This document shows positions 7,382 through 12,527 of a DNA stretch of 12,527 nucleotides, piece by piece (the first letter of the stretch is position 1; every line of letters begins with the position of its first letter). Made by a program: the position numbers and the translations under genes. The notes beneath the pieces are model-generated. The model was not told where the DNA came from. It saw nothing but the letters and a program-made list of their open reading frames with translations, and searched no databases. The DNA comes from Candidatus Kerfeldbacteria bacterium (GTDB lineage Bacteria > Patescibacteriota > Patescibacteriia > UBA9570): contig JACQPW010000009.1 in the NCBI GenBank assembly GCA_016207285.1, positions 1 to 12,527 of the forward strand. Reading direction: 5' to 3'.

Positions 7382-8362
7382 ATGGTCGATCGTGATCGCA
7401 TTGCTGCTCAAGTCAGTCATTGTCTAACGGAAACAAATTTCGATCAGTTAGGAACGAAGTATCACGGGAAAGTACGCGACACATATGATCTCGGTGATCG
7501 TTTATTGTTGATTACGACGGATCGTCAATCTGCTTTTGATCGGATTCTAGCGGCTATTCCATTTAAGGGGCAGGTATTGAACCAAGTATCGGCTTGGTGG
7601 TTTGAACAGACTAAAGATATCGTGCCTAATCATGTGCTCAGTTTGCCAGACCCCAATGCGTTACTAGCTAAAAAATGTACCGTGTTTCCGGTTGAATTTG
7701 TAGTGCGTGGTTACTTATCTGGTGTGACCAGCACTTCGGCTTGGATGGCGTACAATAAAGGTGAGCGTACGTTTTGCGGCAATCTATTACCGGATGGCAT
7801 GGTGAAGAACCAAGCGTTTGCTCAGCCGATCATTACACCGACTACCAAAAGTGATACGCATGATGAAAAGGTCTCTGCAGACGAAGTGGTAGCGCGTGGC
7901 TTGATGTCACAAGCCGATTGGGATCAATGTGCCAAATATACTTTAGAGTTATTTAAGCGCGGTCAAGCCTTAGCTCAACAACACGGCCTGATTCTGGTCG
8001 ACACAAAATATGAGTTTGGGAAATTACCAGATGGCACGATTATTTTAGTAGATGAAGTGCATACTCCAGATTCTTCCCGCTATTGGCTGGCCAATACGTA
8101 CGCAGCAAAATTTGCTCACGGTGAAGAACCAGAGAATATTGATAAAGAATTTTTGCGTTTATGGTTTATGGATCATTGTGATCCGTATCATGATAAAGAA
8201 CTGCCTGCCGCACCGGAAGAACTAGTGATTGAGTTATCAGCCCGTTACATTCAACTCTACGAAATGATCACCGGCCAGGAATTTATCTATCCGGATTCAG
8301 CCGTTCCAATAATTTCAAGAATTACAAATTCACTTGCAACCGATCATAACCCACACACATGA
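7382..8362 (+). CDS. purC: Phosphoribosylaminoimidazole-succinocarboxamide synthase (SAICAR synthase)
   Basis: PurC condenses CAIR with aspartate using ATP to form SAICAR, which PurB then splits to AICAR and fumarate. At 326 residues it is the longer, yeast Ade1-like type rather than the about 240-residue E. coli type. Motifs visible are YHGKVRDTYDLGD (27-39, nucleotide-binding strand region), LLITTDRQSAFDR (42-54), VEFVVRGYLSGVTSTSAW (104-121), PIITPTTKSDTHDE (149-162), LVDTKYEFG (205-213) and VDEVHTPDSSRYW (223-235), all characteristic of the family. The ATG is 1 nt after the TGA of the PurQ fusion and has no Shine-Dalgarno sequence. It is the last gene of the operon. Its stop codon (8360-8362) falls in the loop of an inverted repeat. 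It is one of the two aspartate-consuming purine steps that lead to fumarate release, which ties it functionally to the fumarase and malic enzyme genes upstream. Confidence 0.97.
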   Translation: MVDRDRIAAQVSHCLTETNFDQLGTKYHGKVRDTYDLGDRLLLITTDRQSAFDRILAAIPFKGQVLNQVSAWWFEQTKDIVPNHVLSLPDPNALLAKKCTVFPVEFVVRGYLSGVTSTSAWMAYNKGERTFCGNLLPDGMVKNQAFAQPIITPTTKSDTHDEKVSADEVVARGLMSQADWDQCAKYTLELFKRGQALAQQHGLILVDTKYEFGKLPDGTIILVDEVHTPDSSRYWLANTYAAKFAHGEEPENIDKEFLRLWFMDHCDPYHDKELPAAPEELVIELSARYIQLYEMITGQEFIYPDSAVPIISRITNSLATDHNPHT

Positions 8363-8376
8363 AGTGTGGGGTTATG
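8345..8376 (+). terminator. Hairpin 1 over the purC stop codon
   Basis: CATAACCCACAC (8345-8356) pairs with GTGTGGGGTTATG (8364-8376), giving 12 base pairs with one bulged G and a 7-nt loop. The loop carries the purC stop codon TGA at 8360-8362. It is at the end of the operon, so a role in transcription termination or mRNA 3' end protection is likely. No T-run follows directly, so it is not a textbook intrinsic terminator. Confidence 0.5.
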
Positions 8377-8409
8377 TTAACCCCATGTTTTAGACATGTA
8401 GGTTAACAT
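8374..8409 (+). terminator. Hairpin 2 downstream of purC
   Basis: ATGTTAACC (8374-8382) pairs perfectly with GGTTAACAT (8401-8409), enclosing a smaller inner pairing ATGT (8385-8388) with ACAT (8394-8397). It begins on the last three bases of hairpin 1, so the two stems compete for that ATG or stack end to end. No T-run follows immediately; the nearest is 8430-8436, which belongs to the next promoter spacer. It is probably part of the operon's transcript end. Confidence 0.45.
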
Positions 8410-8415
8410 CCTAGC

Positions 8416-8444
8416 TTGACTTTTGGCCATTTTTTTGCTATTAT
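8416..8444 (+). promoter_or_regulatory. Sigma70-type promoter with extended -10, giving a leaderless mRNA
   Basis: TTGACT (-35, 8416-8421) and TATTAT (-10, 8439-8444) are separated by exactly 17 nt, and TGC (8436-8438) directly precedes the -10 as an extended -10 element. Transcription would start about 7 nt after the -10, that is at or next to A8451, the first base of the following ATG. There is no room for a Shine-Dalgarno sequence between the -10 and the start codon (CTCTCT), so the transcript is probably leaderless. Confidence 0.8.
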
Positions 8445-8450
8445 CTCTCT

Positions 8451-9149
8451 ATGAACATAGAATCAAAAGGTCCACTACGCGCTAAAGTAGAACGTCGTGA
8501 TCCAGTTGAAGCCCGTCGCCAATTGGAAGCTAGTATACTGCAACAAGGAGGAATTAAGGTCGGTGATGTTGTGGTTTTGCCGGAAGTCATCAGATCAATA
8601 GCAGTTGGTGGAGAAGTAGAGACTAGACGTGCTATGATCGGTCATGGTCACAGTGCACAAGCCAGACTAGAAGCTGCCGCCACTGATGACATATTACAGA
8701 CACCGGATGCTTACGTTGAAATTACTGCCAGCACTGATCCACAGTTACAGGATCGTCGTTTCAAAATCGATTTAAGCGATGCTCCGACACAATTACATGA
8801 TGCCGTTTTATCGCGCTGGGAAAAAATGGAAAAAAATGAAGCCTTATATAAGGACAATCCCAAGGATATGCCCCAGGACTTAAAAGCCGAATATGATGCA
8901 ACTCGACAGCGTTACGCAGAAATGGTCCCAGCTATTCGTGAGACCGATGCTAAAATTGTAGAATTTCCAGCCAACTCCAGAGTTCCCTATAATCCACCTA
9001 GCATGAATCGTTTGCCGGCATCTGACCGAGATATTTTTGCGTCATATCGCCTAAAAGGTTGGAAGAATCTCGGCGGCAATCAACGTGAACATTACCGTGA
9101 ACTCAAAGCCCGTTTAGAAGATACTAGTTTAGCCGATGCAGCCAAGTGA
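8451..9149 (+). CDS. Hypothetical soluble protein (232 residues)
   Basis: I do not recognise this family. The protein is 232 residues, rich in Ala, Arg, Glu and Asp, with no signal peptide and no membrane-spanning stretch, so it is expected in the cytoplasm. The N-terminal third (to about 105) mixes short hydrophobic strands (KVGDVVVLPEVI, AYVEITAS) and could be a small beta-containing domain; about 115-165 is charged and probably helical (SRWEKMEKNEALYKDN onwards); the C-terminal part after a Pro/Asn-rich segment (VPYNPPSMNRLP) ends in another charged helix (REHYRELKARLED). The ATG at 8451 is chosen because the promoter just upstream predicts transcription starting on it. It is cotranscribed with the next small gene, which it overlaps by 14 nt. 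Coding by context, codon use and promoter is convincing; function is unknown. Confidence 0.85.
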   Translation: MNIESKGPLRAKVERRDPVEARRQLEASILQQGGIKVGDVVVLPEVIRSIAVGGEVETRRAMIGHGHSAQARLEAAATDDILQTPDAYVEITASTDPQLQDRRFKIDLSDAPTQLHDAVLSRWEKMEKNEALYKDNPKDMPQDLKAEYDATRQRYAEMVPAIRETDAKIVEFPANSRVPYNPPSMNRLPASDRDIFASYRLKGWKNLGGNQREHYRELKARLEDTSLADAAK

Positions 9150-9351
9150 TCCCAAAGCTAAGGTAGCTGAACTGGTCGGCCGGATTGATGCGGTGCAAGG
9201 TGAAATGGTTAGGGCGCAGCACGAAATCGACAAGTTCTCCAGCCAAAATTTGGTGGTGGAAGCGCGTGAAGCTAAGGATGACTTAGCGCGTTTGCAATTT
9301 CGTAAACGACAACTAGAACAAGACTTAAATCATTTGCGCAAACACTGGTAA
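9136..9351 (+). CDS. Small coiled-coil protein of unknown function (71 residues)
   Basis: This 71-residue frame starts with ATG inside the end of the previous gene (14 nt overlap, different frame) and ends with TAA at 9349-9351. The sequence is almost wholly helical and charged with hydrophobic residues spaced every three to four positions (VAELVGRIDAVQGEMV, then LARLQFRKRQLEQDLNHL), so one or two coiled-coil helices are expected. There is no signal peptide or membrane segment. Overlap with the upstream gene suggests coupled translation and perhaps a complex between the two products. The next gene's -35 element lies in its final codons. No family is recognised. A spurious frame is possible but less likely given the coherent heptad pattern and tight packing. 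Confidence 0.7.
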   Translation: MQPSDPKAKVAELVGRIDAVQGEMVRAQHEIDKFSSQNLVVEAREAKDDLARLQFRKRQLEQDLNHLRKHW

Positions 9352-9362
9352 TTTGCTATACT
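9334..9362 (+). promoter_or_regulatory. Promoter of the large secreted protein gene
   Basis: TATACT (-10, 9357-9362) is preceded directly by TGC (9354-9356, extended -10) and, 17 nt upstream, by TTGCGC (9334-9339) as a partial -35. Transcription would start near 9368-9369, giving an A/T-rich leader of about 38 nt. A weak GTGAGGT (9383-9389) lies 17 nt before the ATG, which is too far for a normal ribosome-binding site. Confidence 0.7.
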
Positions 9363-9406
9363 AGTTTAATCTTAGATCTTTAGTGAGGTTAAAAATAAAA
9401 TAATCT

Positions 9407-12400
9407 ATGATGAGACATATTCTACAGCGTGGCTTGGTATTAGCTACAGGTCTTTTTTTGGCTAGTAGTGTTGCCGCCTCTGCTGCCACAGTTGCTACGG
9501 GTTCCGTAGTCTATCCGGATGGTACCGGCGTCAGTGATTTTCAAATGGATTTAATTGCGTCTGATGGTGGTACGGTAGCTAGTGGTGTAACGAATAGTCT
9601 GGGTGTATACAGTATTACGTTGACAGACACGAGTACTATCTTGAGCCAGCAGATTAGTGTTCGGTTAGGTGATGATGCTCCTAATGGGTATACATTGCCG
9701 GCATTAGATAGCTTTTTCTTTACCTATAACGGTAGTACTCAGACCGTTGCCACCTTTACACTGAACGAAGCGACAAAGTTTATTGACGTGACGGTGATTG
9801 ATGACCAAGGTGATTTAAGAGAATTGGATGTGATGGTTACTCCGTTATTTCAAACCTTAAATTCTGGAGTGTCTGAACATGTCGGTAGTACTGCCACCTT
9901 AACTGTGGCTGAGTCGGGTAAATACTTGGTTACCGGTGACTGTGATTTAAGTTCACAAGCCAGTCAGTGTCCGTTCATTAATATTTCTGGTGGGCAGGTC
10001 GTTGAATTTGTTGAAGCAGATGATGTCGTCGAGACGGTTGCAGTGACGATTATGTTGACCTTTGCACCTACCGTAGTGACAGGTCAGTTTTTGGATGCAG
10101 ATGGGAACAATATTTATCAACCTGGCGGCTTTCAAGCAGATATTACTTTTACGGGATATAACAAGGACTATGGAATTTTGACGACTCGTCGTAAAGTGGG
10201 GTTTGATGGCATTGCCACGGTTCGATTAATTCCAGGGGTTTGGACAGCGCTGCCTAGTACTGGTGAACTTGGTGCGGCTTACGAAACTCAAACTTTTTAT
10301 CCGACAGATGCAACTTTTGTATTAACCCGTAACGATAGTGACCCAACAGCTGCACAAGCATATGACTTTGGTACCGTACAAGCTCAGACTAACGTGGCCA
10401 CCATTCGTGGATCATTACAAGAAGTAGCAGCCAGTCCAACTGGTTTTGGCGCTGCTATTCAAGCGGTGAGTGATGTTGAAGTAGTGGCAACCAATGCAAT
10501 GACTCGTCGATCTTATAGTGACAACAGTGACCATGATGGTACCTTTACCCTGAGTGGTTTACCGTACGGTGACTACGCCGTCACTATTCGTTCCACGGAT
10601 GGATATGTTCCTGCACAATCGGCGTATACGGCTGTGTCCGCAGATGCACCTGATGCCTCTGACGTGATCGTTGATGTGATCGCTACAGACGTCGTCATTG
10701 GTGGTAATGTCACTAAAGATGGTGCTGTACAAAGCTATTTACCAGCTATAGTGAAAGCCACCGATTCAGTTGGTCATACCTACACTGCTGCGGTTGATCA
10801 GGATGGTGCGTATGAGCTCAATGTCCCGTCTGATCAATTGTCCAGTGATACTCTGGAATTAGTATTGGTTACCCAGCAAGGTGCTGATGTCTTTTTAGAA
10901 CAAATCGAGTCTGTTGAAGTATCCGCTGGCCAAACGATTACGCAGGATTTAGCGGTGTCGGATGATGAAGCCACACTGAGTGGCGTGATCAAGAATTTTT
11001 CTGGCGATACCATGACCACCGAATTAGGTGATCGTGCTAAGGTGATGGCTATTAATCATGATACGGGCTCGGTTGAAGAAGTAGCAGTAGGTGATGATGG
11101 TACGTGGACGATGGAAGTGGGTAGCGGCGATTGGCAAATTATTCCGCAAGTCACTGATCCAGCAGCTGGCGTCATTGCTAATGATATGAGTAGTAAAGAG
11201 GTCACTGTAGATGCTGGAGACACTAAAACCGACGTAGCGTTGAAGGTACAAGAGACTGTTGGTACAGTGTCTGGAACACTGACTGATGCTGATGATGTAG
11301 CTCTGTCAGAAGTGCCAGTGGTGTTCACAAATTTACCAGCCCTCCAGGAAGCAGCCGCGCAAGCAGGCACAACGATTGATCAAAGTAAGGTGGTAGAAGT
11401 GTCTACGAGTACTGCCAGCGATGGTTCCTATAGCCAAGACTTACCAGCCGGGGAATTCACGGCTTACTTTATGTCGAATCCAGAGATTACTAGTTTGGTT
11501 GAACCAGCTTCCGATACCTTTACCATCAAGGCGGATAAGGAAGTCACCGTTGACGGTGTCTATCAAGAAGCCGGTAAAAGCATCAGTGGTGATGTCGGTG
11601 ACAGTTTTGCGTCTGTCTCAGTGATTGCCTACAATCCTGATAGTGGGATGCAAGAGTTAACCGTAGACGCAGAGACAAATGAATTTAGTGGTGATTTAAC
11701 TGCCGGTGACTGGACGATTGTTACGGCTGGTATCAAAAATGACAAACTATGGACGGATGAAACAGTGGTGACCGTAGCTGGGAACAATACTAGTTATGAT
11801 CCAGCGCTCGAGAATACTGGGGTGGTTATGCCGGCGGCAGTGTCCGTAAGTGCATCAATGACTAGCGGTACGGTGGTCAGTAACACAGCCGGTGCTACCG
11901 TCAGTATTCCGGCGTATGCTGCGGGTACGAGTGGTAGTATGACGGTCGAGTTGGTACCCGACCCACAAGTGGTTGTGAATGGGGGTACCGCTCAGGTTGG
12001 CTTAGCCTATGATGTGAACATTACTGATAGCACTTCTGATCGCAGCATTTCTCAGTTGTATCGGCCTATGACTGTATCTTTACCTATTGATGATGCTCTG
12101 GCAGCTGGTGCCTCAGCCGACGAAATCAGTGCCGCCTTTTATGATCCACAACTAGAAGCTTATTTATCAGATGGGATGACTGGACAAACAGATGGTAATC
12201 AATTGGTGATGACCACAACTCACTTAACTCGGTTCTCGGCTACCACCATCAGTACCTTAGCTGATGATTTACCAGTGAAGCCAAGAAAGCCGGCTGCCAA
12301 GAAGATTCAGGATACGACTGCTCAGGCAACCTGGAAGAAACCAAAAGCATCGACGGTTACGTATTACCAGGTACAAACTAGACCATTTGGCAGTAAGGTT

Positions 12401-12527
12401 AAAAAACATTGGAAGACCTATAAAAGTGTCCTGGATACCAAGAAAGTATTAAAAAACTTGGAAGCCACCACTAAATATGATTTCCGGGTCAAAGCGTGTA
12501 ACAACACGGGTTGCTCGGCCTATACCC
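9407..12527 (+). CDS. Large secreted multi-domain beta-sandwich surface protein (3' end outside window)
   Basis: An uninterrupted frame starts at ATG 9407 (a second ATG follows at 9410) and is still open after 1040 codons. Residues 1-26 form a signal peptide: basic start (MMRHILQR), hydrophobic core, and an ASA site before Ala27. Repeated beta-sandwich units of about 80-110 residues follow, beginning near residues 32, 125, 222, 329, 431, 522, 619 and 724. Several show the carboxypeptidase-regulatory/CnaB hallmark of G-x-V near the start and D-G-x-(Y/F/W)-x-x-x-(L/V)-x-(A/S)-G-x-(W/Y/F) later, for example DGTFTLSGLPYGDY (377), DGTWTMEVGSGDW (564) and DGSYSQDLPAGEF (672). Residues about 800-950 form a different beta-domain ending in THLTRFSATT. 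A basic linker (PVKPRKPAAKK) leads to a fibronectin type III domain from about 966. Cys179 and Cys188 could form a disulfide. An exported cell-surface or adhesion protein is inferred; anchoring is not visible because the C-terminus is missing. Confidence 0.9.
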   Translation, partial: MMRHILQRGLVLATGLFLASSVAASAATVATGSVVYPDGTGVSDFQMDLIASDGGTVASGVTNSLGVYSITLTDTSTILSQQISVRLGDDAPNGYTLPALDSFFFTYNGSTQTVATFTLNEATKFIDVTVIDDQGDLRELDVMVTPLFQTLNSGVSEHVGSTATLTVAESGKYLVTGDCDLSSQASQCPFINISGGQVVEFVEADDVVETVAVTIMLTFAPTVVTGQFLDADGNNIYQPGGFQADITFTGYNKDYGILTTRRKVGFDGIATVRLIPGVWTALPSTGELGAAYETQTFYPTDATFVLTRNDSDPTAAQAYDFGTVQAQTNVATIRGSLQEVAASPTGFGAAIQAVSDVEVVATNAMTRRSYSDNSDHDGTFTLSGLPYGDYAVTIRSTDGYVPAQSAYTAVSADAPDASDVIVDVIATDVVIGGNVTKDGAVQSYLPAIVKATDSVGHTYTAAVDQDGAYELNVPSDQLSSDTLELVLVTQQGADVFLEQIESVEVSAGQTITQDLAVSDDEATLSGVIKNFSGDTMTTELGDRAKVMAINHDTGSVEEVAVGDDGTWTMEVGSGDWQIIPQVTDPAAGVIANDMSSKEVTVDAGDTKTDVALKVQETVGTVSGTLTDADDVALSEVPVVFTNLPALQEAAAQAGTTIDQSKVVEVSTSTASDGSYSQDLPAGEFTAYFMSNPEITSLVEPASDTFTIKADKEVTVDGVYQEAGKSISGDVGDSFASVSVIAYNPDSGMQELTVDAETNEFSGDLTAGDWTIVTAGIKNDKLWTDETVVTVAGNNTSYDPALENTGVVMPAAVSVSASMTSGTVVSNTAGATVSIPAYAAGTSGSMTVELVPDPQVVVNGGTAQVGLAYDVNITDSTSDRSISQLYRPMTVSLPIDDALAAGASADEISAAFYDPQLEAYLSDGMTGQTDGNQLVMTTTHLTRFSATTISTLADDLPVKPRKPAAKKIQDTTAQATWKKPKASTVTYYQVQTRPFGSKVKKHWKTYKSVLDTKKVLKNLEATTKYDFRVKACNNTGCSAYT

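Noticed and set aside
8430..8436. T-run as the U-tract of an intrinsic terminator
   Set aside because: It lies 20 nt beyond the second hairpin and falls in the 17-nt spacer of the promoter, so it cannot serve as the tail of that hairpin.
10834..11624. Short frames on both strands inside the large surface-protein gene (for example minus 11056-11370 and plus 11421-11624)
   Set aside because: They are shadows of the long open frame; the Ser/Thr/Val-rich minus-strand product is a complement of the repetitive beta-domain codons, and none has start signals.
1..12527. Recoded TGA (as in Gracilibacteria/SR1)
   Set aside because: TGA ends fumarase beta, the PurQ fusion, purC and the 232-residue gene at positions that match family ends, with no in-frame TGA inside conserved domains.

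Overview
This window reads as a chromosomal segment of a bacterium with compact, tightly packed genes, moderate GC (just under half by eye) and the standard code (TGA is used as a stop at the ends of several genes). The start codons in the operon lack recognisable Shine-Dalgarno sequences, one gene appears to be leaderless, the PurL/PurQ/PurS variants are unusual, and a long secreted beta-domain/fibronectin III protein lies next door. Together these suggest a member of the Candidate Phyla Radiation (Patescibacteria). This is an inference from gene style, because no rRNA or other phylogenetic marker is present.

Positions 1-8362 are one co-directional operon: end of purA, purL, a two-subunit class I fumarase (alpha then beta), a malic enzyme, purM, a purQ gene carrying two PurS-like domains at its C-terminus, and purC. 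Neighbouring genes abut or overlap (spacings from +4 nt to a 17 nt overlap), so translational coupling is likely. The purine genes cover formylglycinamidine synthase (PurL + PurQ + PurS), AIR synthase (PurM), SAICAR synthase (PurC) and adenylosuccinate synthase (PurA). purF, purD, purN/T, purE/K, purB and purH are not in the window.

The most interesting point is that fumarase and malic enzyme sit inside the purine operon. Both aspartate-consuming purine steps (PurC and PurA) feed PurB, which releases one fumarate each time. Fumarase would hydrate this to malate, and malic enzyme would convert malate to pyruvate, CO2 and NAD(P)H. The operon therefore looks like purine synthesis with its own by-product disposal and carbon/reductant recovery branch, which makes sense in a cell without a TCA cycle. 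A second point is the PurQ-PurS-PurS fusion, which would fix in one polypeptide the 1 PurQ : 2 PurS ratio known for the three-subunit FGAM synthase.

Positions 8345-8450 hold two consecutive hairpins (the first with the purC stop codon in its loop) and a strong sigma70-type promoter whose predicted start point falls on the ATG of the next gene. Positions 8451-9351 hold two overlapping genes of unknown function, the second a small coiled-coil protein. A second extended -10 promoter precedes a long gene (9407 to beyond the window end) for a secreted protein of at least 1040 residues made of many carboxypeptidase-regulatory/CnaB-like beta-sandwich repeats, ending in view with a fibronectin type III domain. 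No RNA genes, mobile elements or CRISPR arrays were seen.
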